Of a stretch of 64,000 nt of DNA, positions 1 to 8,930 are shown piece after piece. Made by a program: the position numbers and the translations under genes. Each line of letters starts with the position of its first letter. The stretch's first letter is position 1. The stretch spans positions 1 through 64,000 of the forward strand of contig NZ_BEWO01000015.1 of the NCBI RefSeq assembly GCF_002723975.1, written 5' to 3'. This DNA is from Gluconobacter japonicus. Its GTDB lineage: Bacteria; Pseudomonadota; Alphaproteobacteria; Acetobacterales; Acetobacteraceae. The notes below the pieces were generated by a model. The model was not told the origin of the DNA. It worked only from the letters and a program-made list of their open reading frames with translations, and searched no databases.

Positions 1-15
1 GCAACCAATTGAACC

Positions 16-54
16 AACACTCTCGTGAGCACAGCTCCGGGAGTGTTTCTTTTT
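16..54 (+). terminator. Rho-independent terminator of a gene left of the window
   Basis: A 7-bp stem (AACACTC at 16-22 with GAGTGTT at 41-47) is followed by TCTTTTTC. The orientation suits a plus-strand gene ending just outside the window; it could also insulate the minus-strand ATPase relic ending at 77. Confidence 0.5.
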
Positions 55-76
55 CAGCCGCTCTAGTAAGCTGAAA

Positions 77-502
77 TCACGACAGCCCTCTCTCCAATTC
101 AGTTAAAATCTCCAACCTCAAACCCTGAATAGCAGGACTATCTCGGTGGCGAGGTTGGGCTTCTTCAATCCGAAGGTCGGCAATCGCGCGTGCTGGACGA
201 GGACTGAAGATAATGACGCGTGTAGCCAGAAGAAGGGCTTCTTCCACATCGTGAGTGACCATGAGCGCAGTAAAGCCTTGAGACTTCCAAAGGCGGTAAA
301 GCTCCGCCTGCATGGCCAGACGTGTTAGGCTGTCCAGCTTACCGAGGGGCTCGTCCAGAAGAAGAAGGCGCGGATTGTTGATCAGTGCGCGAGCGAGTGC
401 GACGCGTTGAGCCATGCCGCCTGAAAGTTGGTGTGGCCATGCAGCGGCAAATTCTTCTAGACCGACAAGGCGAATAGCCGCATCAATCGCTTCCGGGTCT
501 TT
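77..502 (-). pseudogene. 5'-truncated ABC transporter ATPase (SsuB/TauB-like)
   Basis: The reading frame gives about 141 residues of the C-terminal half of a nitrate/sulfonate/taurine-type importer ATPase. Visible are the signature LSGGMAQRVALARAL, Walker B LLLLDEPLGKLD, the switch histidine in VTHDVEEAL and the family-typical FSPRPA stretch. The N-terminal half with Walker A is absent: in frame, a TAA lies at 503-505 immediately before the conserved region, and sequence beyond is AT-rich and unrelated. The remnant therefore looks cut by the event that brought in the region to its right. An internal ATG at 415 exists, but the product would lack the P-loop and could not hydrolyse ATP alone. 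The assignment to the SsuB/TauB group is by sequence resemblance. Confidence 0.8.
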
Positions 503-927
503 TTACCTTGTTGGTGAATGTATTGGTTTTCGCGATGTATGAAGATTGTGCTGAAAACATCTTATTCGTGTTTTTTCCAGTTTCAAAGTCCGCAGGCATT
601 GCGTGCAGTTGATAGTTTTGTACTACCTATTGTGTCGTATCCTAGGTTTCAGAGTTTCCTGTTGCTGGGGGAGTGGATAGTAGGGAAGTTCTTAAAAATC
701 TGTCAGTATCATTGAATGCCTTTTACGCGACTTGATCAAGATTTTTGAAATAATCTCTAAACCTAAGATCTTACTTAATATTTTAAAAAACCAATCTTTG
801 GGATTTTCTAGAAAGATATTTGTAGAATTTTAGGACTTATCGTCTCGCTAATATTGTCCTCTTGTTTCTTCCGGCCTGTGTCTGCATAATCCTATTTATT
901 TTCGGACTCACATTTTCTGGAATCTGT
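503..927. other. AT-rich intergenic stretch, no gene seen
   Basis: This segment between the ATPase relic and the composite DUF1796-like gene is conspicuously richer in A and T than the rest of the window (for example 720-860). Short open frames here have no recognisable content. It probably carries the promoter of the following three-gene set and the junction at which the ATPase gene was cut. No insertion-sequence ends were recognised. Confidence 0.5.
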
Positions 928-2637
928 ATGAGTACTCTCCAATATTGTATTGATAGAATCGATTTTCAGAGAAAGGAAGGTGAGAATTCTGGGGTATGTC
1001 TTCATCTTGCGGGCTGGATTTATGATCCTGCTGCGACGATTGAGAAGGTTATGTTTTCCTGTGCTGGTGAAAACTATCCGATTGCCTCCTTTGGTCAGGC
1101 TAGTCCAGACGTCGGGAGTATCTTTGGGGCTAAGGCGGGAAACTGTCGCTTCGAAGAAGTGATTGAAACACAAGGTTTCCCTCACCTTGGAGCTTTTTCT
1201 CGTGCGGTGCTCAGAGTTATGCGCTCGGATGGTACCTCTGTTGAAGCCAACCTGGGCGGTCCTACACCATGGTCTTGGGCAGTTCCGCGCGGTGATTTCG
1301 CAAGCTTCAAGGCCAGGGTCGCCGTTCTGGCTTCTGACCCAGAAGAGTTGGAACAACAGCTTGCCAGCATTGCTGATTTGTCTCTTTGGGCACGGGCGGG
1401 GGTGGTCGTGGGCGAGGGGCCACACGATGTCTTGGAAAAGATAGCTCACAAGTACAACTCGCCTTACATTCCCAAAAGAAATGACGGTGTTGTTTCTGCA
1501 GGCGTGCTCGCAACATTTTATCTGCGTCATGTCATGGATAGTGACATCATTCTTCTTCTTGATCGTGGTTTGCCACAGAGTCAAAACTGGGATCAGAATT
1601 GGATTTTGGGTGCTCTGAGCTTCGGGTCTGTTGTGCATACTGAAACAGAAAACGCGCAGAGCCAGTCAGGAGCAGATGGCGCATGGTGGCGTCCATATCG
1701 TGTCGCGCCTTCTGTTATGACGTGCTGTCTGGCCTTTAGTCGAACCGATATTGATTATTATGGTCTGCCACAGATGCGGACGCGGGCCTTTGGGGCGACG
1801 TCTCAGGATGAGGGAGCTGTTTCAGAAGTTTATGCTTTTAGTGAAAGTCTTCGCTCATTAGGGACGGCCTCTCTTGATGTATCTGGTGGAATAAAGGAAC
1901 GCTGGAGTACTCTAAGTTCTGAGTGGCGTAATGAGATTCAGTCTACGATTCTATCTGTCTCCTTGCCCGGAGAGAACTCTTTCCCTTTGCTAAATCCGCC
2001 AGAAGATAAAATACTTTTTTCACGTTTTATCAGTTTCGGTGACAACTGTGAGTTTGGCTTGGTCCAACGGAAAATAGGGCTGGAAACTCTTGATCTTCTG
2101 CGTTTTGGTGGAACCGGAGATAACCAGGAAGGTCTTCTGAGAGCTTTGCAGGAGGATTTTCGAGCTTTTGGTTCACTGGAAGACGTTCACATTTATGAAG
2201 TGGGCGGGGAGTGGATATCGGGAAGCCAGCGATATGGCGTGACTTTCCATACGCATCGGCATGTGAAGGATACAGCACGTGAAGATGTGCAGGCGAGCGA
2301 ACAAACCAAACTAAAATATCTGGCGCGTAAACTTCTGGAAGACCTGGAAGACGGCGAGAAGATTATTGTCCGTAAGTCCAATCGGGGGATTACGGTCGAT
2401 GAAATGCATTCTCTGCTGCAAGAAGTGCGACGTTATGGTGATTGTCCGCTGTTCATCGTGAGTGAAGCTACTGACAATGAGGCTATCAACACAGTCAGAG
2501 CCTTGGGCAATGGACTTTTCCATGGAACCATCCGTCGATTGGCACCGTACGAAAATGCCGGGGGCGGTTCAGTTGAAGACTGGCGGCAGATCTGCTGCGC
2601 GATGATTGCTCAACTGGAAGAAAAGGGATTGAACTGA
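928..2637 (+). CDS. Composite protein with C-terminal DUF1796-like (papain-like peptidase fold) domain
   Basis: Predicted 569 aa. Three parts can be discerned. The N-terminus (about 1-110) resembles the beta-sandwich found at the front of some glycosyltransferases, with GWIYDP early on and a later PDVGSIFG. A middle part (about 125-350) has no clear family, but its alpha/beta texture (VAVLASDPEELEQQL, DIILLLDRGLP) is reminiscent of a degenerate glycosyltransferase. The C-terminal part from about residue 365 opens with FISFGDNCEFGLVQRK, which resembles the Cys-containing start of DUF1796, a family predicted to have a papain-like fold; FHTHRH follows. The start at 928 is preferred over one at 862 because the extra N-terminus would be an unsupported hydrophobic extension. 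The stop overlaps the next ATG (TGATG), so it is translationally coupled to the FkbH-like gene. The function is unknown. Confidence 0.65.
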   Translation: MSTLQYCIDRIDFQRKEGENSGVCLHLAGWIYDPAATIEKVMFSCAGENYPIASFGQASPDVGSIFGAKAGNCRFEEVIETQGFPHLGAFSRAVLRVMRSDGTSVEANLGGPTPWSWAVPRGDFASFKARVAVLASDPEELEQQLASIADLSLWARAGVVVGEGPHDVLEKIAHKYNSPYIPKRNDGVVSAGVLATFYLRHVMDSDIILLLDRGLPQSQNWDQNWILGALSFGSVVHTETENAQSQSGADGAWWRPYRVAPSVMTCCLAFSRTDIDYYGLPQMRTRAFGATSQDEGAVSEVYAFSESLRSLGTASLDVSGGIKERWSTLSSEWRNEIQSTILSVSLPGENSFPLLNPPEDKILFSRFISFGDNCEFGLVQRKIGLETLDLLRFGGTGDNQEGLLRALQEDFRAFGSLEDVHIYEVGGEWISGSQRYGVTFHTHRHVKDTAREDVQASEQTKLKYLARKLLEDLEDGEKIIVRKSNRGITVDEMHSLLQEVRRYGDCPLFIVSEATDNEAINTVRALGNGLFHGTIRRLAPYENAGGGSVEDWRQICCAMIAQLEEKGLN

Positions 2638-4550
2638 TGCACGCCCCCAATCTTTTCTGGCTGCCGAGCCTCGGTGAGGATCTGGCGCGAGAGCAATGGA
2701 ACGAGCGCTTTGCACAGGTCGCGGATAAGCAGTCCGACTGGGAAGGGCTTATGGCTCTTGCCAATCATGATCTTGATTTCGTACGCACCATGCGTCTGGA
2801 TCGTCTTCTCGCGCGTAAGTTTCCTGAACCACCGTCCGGTCTTGCTGTCAAACCCGTACGCCTTGCTGTTCTTGGTTCTTCCACTCTCGATCATCTGACG
2901 GCTTCCATTCGCGTGGCTGCGCTCCGCCGTGGGATATGGGCTACGGTCCATGTCGGGGAGTATGGCAGTTACCTGCAGGACCTTAGCGAGGCAAACGACG
3001 CGCTTGAGACATTCGCGCCAACAGCATTTCTTCTCGTGCTCGATTCCCATCACATTGTGGGTTATCTTCCGCGGGACGCTGATCAAGCGACAGCCGAAAG
3101 AGCTCTTTCCGAAGTCGCGGAAGGGCTGTTGCCGCGCTGCTGGCAGGCGGTAAAAGAGCGCTATGGGTGTCCGATTTTACAGACATCTTTCCTTCCTGTT
3201 CTGCCGCAATTGATGGGAAGTACGGAACGTCTTCTGCCGTCGTCGCCGGCAGGTTTCATTCAGAAACTGAATGCGACACTGCCTGCGTTGTGCGCGACAT
3301 ATGGTGCAATCCCAGTTGATCTTGCGGGTGCCGCCTCCCAGGCCGGTGTAGCGGCTTGGTACGATCCTTCTCTCTGGTTCCGCGCCAAACAGGAAGTTGC
3401 TCCCCGTGCAGCTCCGGCATTTGGAGAATTGGTTGGACGAAGCCTCGCGGGTATGACGGGCAGGACGTCTAAATGTCTGGTTCTTGATCTTGATAATACG
3501 CTTTGGGGCGGCGTTATCGGAGATGATGGTTTAAGCGGGATCGAGCTCGGTCAGGGAAGCGCTGTCGAAGAAGCTTATCTTGCCATTCAGGATTATGCTC
3601 TGCGCCTGAGTAAGCGTGGTGTTATTCTTGCCGTCTGCTCCAAAAATGATGAGGCCAATGCGCGTGAGCCTTTCCGTGATCACCCGGAAATGCTTTTGCG
3701 TGAAAAAGACATTGCCTGTTTTGTCGCGAACTGGAACGACAAGGCAGAAAATATCCGGACTATTGCGGAAAGCCTGAAAATCGGTCTTGACTCTCTGGTT
3801 TTTGCTGACGATAATCCGTTTGAGCGTGCGCGTGTTCGTGAGGCATTGCCCATGGTTAACGTGCCGGAATTACCGGGCGAACCTGCTCTTATTCCAGAAA
3901 CATTGGCCGCTGCAGGGTATTTTGATCTGACGACATTAAGCGCGGAAGACTTTGCCCGTAGCGGTCAATGTCAGGCTAATTTGCATCGACAGGTCCTGCA
4001 GGAAAGCGCAACGGATCTTGATAGCTATCTTGCAAATCTGGATATGAAATTGGCCTATGGCCCATTTAACGCGGCCAATCTTCAGCGCATTACGCAACTC
4101 GTTAACAAGAGCAATCAGTTCAATCTGACGACTCGGCGTTATGCACAGGAAGAGCTGGCGGCCATCATGCAGGATGATGCATCGGCCGGGATCTGGTTCC
4201 GACTGACTGATCGCTTCGGGGATAATGGCCTGATTGCCGTTGTCATTGTTCGTGACCTGCCAGACACTGCGCTGGAAATTGATACCTGGCTCATGAGCTG
4301 TCGTGTTCTGGGGCGTGGAGTAGAAGAAGCTACTCTTGAAGTGATTGTTGCCGAGGCTCAGAAGCGTGGGAAAACGTCTTTACGGGGTGTTTACAGGCCG
4401 TCTGCGAAAAACAATATGGTAGCGGATCTCTATGACCGGCTTGGTTTTAGCCTGGCTGAGCAAAAGGATAATGGCGAGAAAATTTATACCTTGCCCCTTG
4501 AGACGTGGCATAAAAAATCTGTTCATATCGAATATTTAAAGGAGACCTGA
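2637..4550 (+). CDS. FkbH-like HAD-superfamily IIIC protein
   Basis: 637 aa with the three-part layout of FkbH-like proteins. The N-terminal SGNH-like region (about 75-260) carries LAVLGSSTLDHL. The HAD core starts near residue 280 with the nucleophile motif LVLDLDNTLWGGVIGDDG and has a later VFADDNPFER. The C-terminal GNAT-like part (about 460-625) contains LTDRFGDNGLIAVV and YRPSAKNNMVADLY. In characterised systems such proteins load a glyceryl or similar hydroxyacyl group, from a glycolytic intermediate, onto an acyl carrier protein. A free acyl carrier protein directly follows, three bases after the stop, which fits that role. The substrate cannot be read from sequence. The gene overlaps its upstream neighbour by one base. 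Confidence 0.88.
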   Translation: MHAPNLFWLPSLGEDLAREQWNERFAQVADKQSDWEGLMALANHDLDFVRTMRLDRLLARKFPEPPSGLAVKPVRLAVLGSSTLDHLTASIRVAALRRGIWATVHVGEYGSYLQDLSEANDALETFAPTAFLLVLDSHHIVGYLPRDADQATAERALSEVAEGLLPRCWQAVKERYGCPILQTSFLPVLPQLMGSTERLLPSSPAGFIQKLNATLPALCATYGAIPVDLAGAASQAGVAAWYDPSLWFRAKQEVAPRAAPAFGELVGRSLAGMTGRTSKCLVLDLDNTLWGGVIGDDGLSGIELGQGSAVEEAYLAIQDYALRLSKRGVILAVCSKNDEANAREPFRDHPEMLLREKDIACFVANWNDKAENIRTIAESLKIGLDSLVFADDNPFERARVREALPMVNVPELPGEPALIPETLAAAGYFDLTTLSAEDFARSGQCQANLHRQVLQESATDLDSYLANLDMKLAYGPFNAANLQRITQLVNKSNQFNLTTRRYAQEELAAIMQDDASAGIWFRLTDRFGDNGLIAVVIVRDLPDTALEIDTWLMSCRVLGRGVEEATLEVIVAEAQKRGKTSLRGVYRPSAKNNMVADLYDRLGFSLAEQKDNGEKIYTLPLETWHKKSVHIEYLKET

Positions 4551-4553
4551 AAA

Positions 4554-4796
4554 TTGAATAATACTGAAATTACAGATCGGCTGACAGGAATATTCCGTGA
4601 GGTTTTTGATGACCCAAAACTGGAACTCCATGATGCCATGACAGCAAGCGATATCGCTGGATGGGATTCCGTAGCGATGATCAATATCATTGTGGGTGTT
4701 GAAGAACGGTTTCAGATTCGTTTGCGAACGCGTGAGGTGGATGGCCTTAAAACGGTCGGTGATCTGATTGCGCTGATTGCTGAAAAGACGGCCTGA
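4554..4796 (+). CDS. Free-standing acyl carrier protein
   Basis: 80 aa, a typical discrete acyl carrier protein. The phosphopantetheine attachment serine is Ser39 in GWDSVAMIN, and the helix II/III layout (VGVEERFQIRL, LKTVGDLIALI) is normal. The start is TTG at 4554 with a GGAGA ribosome binding site at 4541. It is the last gene of the three-gene set and the likely acceptor of the acyl unit activated by the FkbH-like protein. It is not the housekeeping AcpP, whose active-site surroundings (DSLDTVE) differ. Confidence 0.88.
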   Translation: MNNTEITDRLTGIFREVFDDPKLELHDAMTASDIAGWDSVAMINIIVGVEERFQIRLRTREVDGLKTVGDLIALIAEKTA

Positions 4797-5033
4797 CAGT
4801 TATTTCAGAGCTGGTAAATATATTCGCGCGTTGAAGGGGAAAGTTTATAGATCTTTATGGCTGGCAGGCCAGGATCTACACTTTTCCCTGATTGCCTGCT
4901 TGGTGTCAGGTAAAGAAAGTATCCAAGATTTGAACGGCTGATACTGCCAGCGTCTCTCTTGCAGTCTTCTTGCATCATCTTCTGATGTTAAGCTGTGAAT
5001 ACAGCTTTCATGATGATCGCAAAGGTAAATGCA

Positions 5034-5510
5034 ATGTCTGAAAATCCTATGATTTTTGAATTCGAGCGGGATTTTGCAGGCTCTTTGCGATGTATTCCAA
5101 TGATTGCACGGCAGAAGCTCGACCTTGTGGGAATCAAAATGACGCTCCGTCAGTGGAGCCGTCTGTTGCGCGAGGAAAGGAGTCGTCTGGTAGAGGCGCC
5201 GTGTGAGACGCCCCAGGAACAGACCGTCTATCGCACTCTTGTCGAAGATCTGATTGACGTCCGAGCAGATGAGCCTGTCAGTTTCCTCCCGCCGCAGACA
5301 TTTGAAGACTGGCGAGAGAATGATCGGATGCCGGAGGCAGTTTCGTCTCAGGCTGAGGCAGACGGCGTTCCATTACTCACACCCGCACAATGGGCCGCGT
5401 TAACTCCGCTTCAGCGTTTCGCATTGATCAAGCTCGCCAGATCGAAACATGAGAACGAAAATTTTGTACCTGCGTTGAAGGAGTTTGGCGTCCTTCAAGG
5501 GGAGGGTTGA
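5034..5510 (+). CDS. Nitrate reductase-associated protein
   Basis: 158 aa from ATG 5034. The N-terminus FEFERDFAGSLRCIPMIARQ and the following KLDLVGIKMTLRQW match the small 'nitrate reductase associated protein' family found near nitrate reductases and other molybdoenzymes. A 13-residue longer start (GTG 4995) is possible, but 5034 puts AAAGG at a useful distance and aligns with the family start. Its biochemical role is not established. It sits 4 bp before the molybdopterin oxidoreductase gene, so both are probably in one transcript. No nitrate reductase catalytic gene is visible, so it may serve the FdhF-like enzyme here. Confidence 0.8.
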   Translation: MSENPMIFEFERDFAGSLRCIPMIARQKLDLVGIKMTLRQWSRLLREERSRLVEAPCETPQEQTVYRTLVEDLIDVRADEPVSFLPPQTFEDWRENDRMPEAVSSQAEADGVPLLTPAQWAALTPLQRFALIKLARSKHENENFVPALKEFGVLQGEG

Positions 5511-5514
5511 TATC

Positions 5515-7818
5515 GTGAGCAAAGACAGAGAGTCCGAGTTTAGGCCTTATCATCACCCTGCAGGCGGCTGGGGAGCGGCCGGTGCAACCGCGAAGGTGCT
5601 GATGGAGCAGAGCGTTCTGGTCAAAGGATCACGCGGTCTGCTTGCCATGAATCAGCCGGGTGGTTTCAAATGCCCCAGTTGTGCGTTTCCCGACCCGGAT
5701 CATCGTAAGAAACTTGAATTTTGCGAGAATGGCGCAAAGGCCCTCGCGCATGAGGCGACCAAAGCCCGCGTGACACGAGAGTTTTTTGCCCAGCATACCG
5801 TTACGGAACTCAGGGAGTGTAGCGATTACTGGCTGGAAATGCAGGGACGCTTGACCGAGCCGATGCGCTATGATCCTGCGAGTGATAAATATGTGCCGAT
5901 TGCCTGGGATGATGCCTATGCCCTGATTGGAAAGCACCTTCGGGCGCTGGAAAGCCCTAATCAGGCAGAGTTTTATACGTCCGGCAGAACGGCTAACGAA
6001 ACCGCTTTTCTTTATTCCATCTTTGTGCGCGAGTTCGGGACCAACAATTTCCCCGATTGTTCGAACATGTGTCATGAGCCAACATCCCGCGGGCTGCCTT
6101 CGTCGATCGGGATTGGAAAAGGCACGATCGTCATGGCTGACTTTGACCATGCCGAAGCCATCTTTGTCATTGGGCAGAATACCGGAACCAATTCCCCCCG
6201 TATGATGACGAACCTTGTGGAGGCTCGTAAACGCGGCATTCCCATCGTTCTGATCAATCCGATGCCAGAACGGGCGCTGATCCGTTTTACGGAACCGCAG
6301 GATATCCTGCAGATGGGCACATTTGGTTCGACAGCCATTTCCAGTGAATTCGTTCATGTACGCATTGGTGGTGATCTGGCAGTCTTCAAGGGGATGATGC
6401 GCGCGCTGTTCGAAGCAGAAGATTGCGGCGAGCCAGTGCTGGATCACGCTTTTATTGCTGAGCATACAGTGGGGCTGGAGGCTCTACGCGCTGACGTCAT
6501 GTCAGTTTCCTGGGCAGATATCACCCGTATTTCTGGCATATCGGAAGAGCAGATCCGTCGGATTGCCGGGATTTATGCCAAATCCAACGCGACAGTAATT
6601 TGTTACGGAATGGGAATAACTCAGCATCAGGAAGGATCCCAACTTGTCCAGCAGGTTGCGAACCTTCTGTTGCTCAAGGGGAATTTCGGTAAAAAAGGTG
6701 CGGGCATTGCGCCGATCCGGGGACATTCCAACGTCCAGGGGGACCGCACGGTCGGCATCGATGAAAAGCCAACACAGGCTTATCTTGATCGCGTAAGGGA
6801 TGTTTTCGGTTTCGAGCCGCCACGCGAGCACGGCCATCATGTGATTGAGGCTGTTGAAGCGATGGAAGCCGGGACCGCCAAGGTTTTCTTCGGGATGGGC
6901 GGGAATTTTGTCCGCGCAATTCCTGATACCGAACGGTCTTATGCTGCCATGGCAAAGCTCGATCTTACGGTGGGGATCGCAACAAAGCTCAATCGCGGGC
7001 ACCTGATCCATGGCAAGGAAGCCCTTATTCTGCCTGTTGTGGCCCGTTCTGAGATTATCCGTACGTCAGCGGGTGAACAGTTCGTGACCATTGAGGATGC
7101 AATGTCGAACGTTACGCCTTCGCGTGGCGTTTTCGAGCCGGTTAGCTCCGATTTGCGGCCTGAGACGGAAATCGTCTGTCGGGTGGCTATGGCCACTCTC
7201 CCAGAGTCAAAAATTCCGTGGGCAGACTATATCGAAGATTATACTTTAATCAGGGACAAGATTGCTGAGGTTTATCCGGCGATTTACACGGGGTTTTCGG
7301 AAAGAATGAAAGACCCTCACGGGTTTCATCTCGATATTCCGCCTCGTCGTCGTGTCTGGATGACCCCGAATGGAAAAGCGAATTTTCTTGTTTTGCCGGG
7401 GCTGACGGTGGACGACGTGATTGATGATCCGGCAATGCTTCGGCTGGCCACAATCCGTTCGCACGATCAGTACAACACGACAATCTACAGCAACAACGAC
7501 CGCTATCGGGGGGTCTATAATACGCGCATGGTTATCTTCATGAACAAGGAAGATCGTGAAGCGCGAGGATTGGAAAATGGGGCTGTCGTGGGGCTGGAAA
7601 CCTATAGTGATGATGGATATCGGCGCTATGTCGATGGGCTGACCATTTTGGATTATCCAATGTCTCGTGGATCTATTGCGGGCTATTATCCAGAATTGAA
7701 TCCTCTTCTACCGCTTGATTTTTTCGATGAAATCAGTGGTACGCCAGCGGCCAAGGCCATTCCAGTTAAGGTTGTGCCAAGCGGGGCGTCTGCAGCCCCA
7801 ATCCGGATTGCGGGCTGA
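5515..7818 (+). CDS. FdhF/YdeP-family molybdopterin oxidoreductase
   Basis: 767 aa from GTG 5515, chosen because AAGGGGAGGG at 5497-5506 sits 8 nt upstream; a longer frame from 5485 would overlap the previous gene. The family is the FdhF/YdeP branch of the DMSO reductase superfamily, usually annotated as formate dehydrogenase-like alpha subunit. Visible are GFKCPSCAFPDPDHR near the N-terminus, a pair of cysteines around FPDCSNMCHEP, the pterin-binding stretch VIGQNTGTNSPRM, and a C-terminal molybdopterin dinucleotide-binding domain (IRSHDQYNTTIYSNNDRYRG). No Tat signal is seen, so it is probably cytoplasmic. The substrate is unknown for most of this branch. It is followed by fdhD, the sulfurtransferase that such enzymes require. 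Confidence 0.88.
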   Translation: MSKDRESEFRPYHHPAGGWGAAGATAKVLMEQSVLVKGSRGLLAMNQPGGFKCPSCAFPDPDHRKKLEFCENGAKALAHEATKARVTREFFAQHTVTELRECSDYWLEMQGRLTEPMRYDPASDKYVPIAWDDAYALIGKHLRALESPNQAEFYTSGRTANETAFLYSIFVREFGTNNFPDCSNMCHEPTSRGLPSSIGIGKGTIVMADFDHAEAIFVIGQNTGTNSPRMMTNLVEARKRGIPIVLINPMPERALIRFTEPQDILQMGTFGSTAISSEFVHVRIGGDLAVFKGMMRALFEAEDCGEPVLDHAFIAEHTVGLEALRADVMSVSWADITRISGISEEQIRRIAGIYAKSNATVICYGMGITQHQEGSQLVQQVANLLLLKGNFGKKGAGIAPIRGHSNVQGDRTVGIDEKPTQAYLDRVRDVFGFEPPREHGHHVIEAVEAMEAGTAKVFFGMGGNFVRAIPDTERSYAAMAKLDLTVGIATKLNRGHLIHGKEALILPVVARSEIIRTSAGEQFVTIEDAMSNVTPSRGVFEPVSSDLRPETEIVCRVAMATLPESKIPWADYIEDYTLIRDKIAEVYPAIYTGFSERMKDPHGFHLDIPPRRRVWMTPNGKANFLVLPGLTVDDVIDDPAMLRLATIRSHDQYNTTIYSNNDRYRGVYNTRMVIFMNKEDREARGLENGAVVGLETYSDDGYRRYVDGLTILDYPMSRGSIAGYYPELNPLLPLDFFDEISGTPAAKAIPVKVVPSGASAAPIRIAG

Positions 7819-7924
7819 GTGGGAGCCGTATCGGGTAAGAAAGAGCTATGAGAGCATATATAAGCTTTTTCTTGCCGGGAGCGGGTGTTGCAGTCTTAGC
7901 AGGCAGCATCAGTGGGAAAGGCGT

Positions 7925-8731
7925 ATGACGCCATTATTTCAAAGTCGAACGGTAACTCTCCTTAGTCGTCCAGAGGAAGAGATCGTTCTGAATATTGCCG
8001 ATGAAGCTCCGGTCAGGCTCGTCTTCAATGGCATTGTTCCGCACGGGGTGATGATGATGACCCCGGATCACCTGACGGACTTTGCTTATGGTTATTGCCT
8101 CACTGAACAAATCATTACTGATAAGAAGCAGATCCGCTCAGTCTCTGTTCTGGATGGTGAAGATGGTCTGACCTTGGACGTTACGATTTCAGGGGACCGT
8201 CTTTCAATCCTGCTACGACGCAGGCCCCGTGCCCAAACCGGCCATTCAAGTTGTGGTCTTTGCGGGACTGATACTGTGTTGTCCGTTGATGCCCATGAAG
8301 AGGGGCCTTTTCCCATCAATGCCAAGATTGCGCCGACTGTAATCCTGCGTGCCCTGCATGACCTTGAAAAGTGGCAAACCCTGAATGCAACGACACGCAT
8401 GGTTCATGGAGCAGCCTGGGCAGACCAGAATGGGAAAATCCTTTTAATCCGTGAGGATATCGGCCGTCATAATGCTCTTGATAAGCTGATTGGTGCATGG
8501 ATGTGCGATGATCGTCTTTTTGAAAACGGATTTTGTCTTCTGACCAGTCGCTATTCATATGAGATGGCACTTAAAACTGTGCGCGCTGGTATGGCGACAG
8601 TGGTCGCCGTTTCAGCTCCAACGGATCGCGCGTTTCGGTTGTCCCAGAAAATGAATCAGACACTGATTGCAATTGCACGACAGGACAGGCAGTTCGTTTT
8701 CTGCGGTGAGGCGCGGTTGTCAGGCGGGTAA
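7925..8731 (+). CDS. fdhD: FdhD, sulfur carrier for molybdoenzyme maturation
   Basis: 268 aa from ATG 7925 (GGGAAAGG upstream); a longer frame from 7715 would run inside the preceding gene and is rejected. FdhD carries sulfur from a cysteine desulfurase to the molybdenum cofactor of formate dehydrogenases. The sulfur-handling pair is seen in SSCGLCGTD, and MVHGAAW and REDIGRHNALDKLIG are the conserved core. The C-terminus (LTSRYSYEMALKTVRAGM) is also normal. It lies about 105 bp after the molybdopterin oxidoreductase it presumably serves. Confidence 0.95.
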   Translation: MTPLFQSRTVTLLSRPEEEIVLNIADEAPVRLVFNGIVPHGVMMMTPDHLTDFAYGYCLTEQIITDKKQIRSVSVLDGEDGLTLDVTISGDRLSILLRRRPRAQTGHSSCGLCGTDTVLSVDAHEEGPFPINAKIAPTVILRALHDLEKWQTLNATTRMVHGAAWADQNGKILLIREDIGRHNALDKLIGAWMCDDRLFENGFCLLTSRYSYEMALKTVRAGMATVVAVSAPTDRAFRLSQKMNQTLIAIARQDRQFVFCGEARLSGG

Positions 8732-8747
8732 TGGTTGTAGTTGGGGT

Positions 8748-8763
8748 CCGCCACGATTGGCGG
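8748..8763. terminator. Weak hairpin between convergent genes
   Basis: A perfect 6-bp stem (CCGCCA/TGGCGG) with a 4-nt loop lies just after fdhD and before the convergent TonB-dependent receptor. No run of T follows on either strand, so it may be only a weak or Rho-assisted stop. Confidence 0.25.
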
Positions 8764-8930
8764 TCATGCTTTCGCTGTCATTCGTAAAAAACAACTTTGA
8801 AACGCATGACCAAAAACTTAAAAAATTGTTTGTCAACGCGGCTTAAAAGGAGGGGCGAGTCTCTAAAATAGTCGCTTAAGTAAAGAGTTTAACCGGTTCA
8901 TGGACCGACAATTCCGTCAGAGAAATGCGT

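Noticed and set aside
518-715. Open frame of 65 codons in the AT-rich region
   Set aside because: No ribosome binding site, no conserved pattern and a composition expected from chance in AT-rich DNA.
892-1638. 248-codon minus-strand frame opposite the composite protein gene
   Set aside because: Lies wholly antisense to a better supported gene and has no family features.
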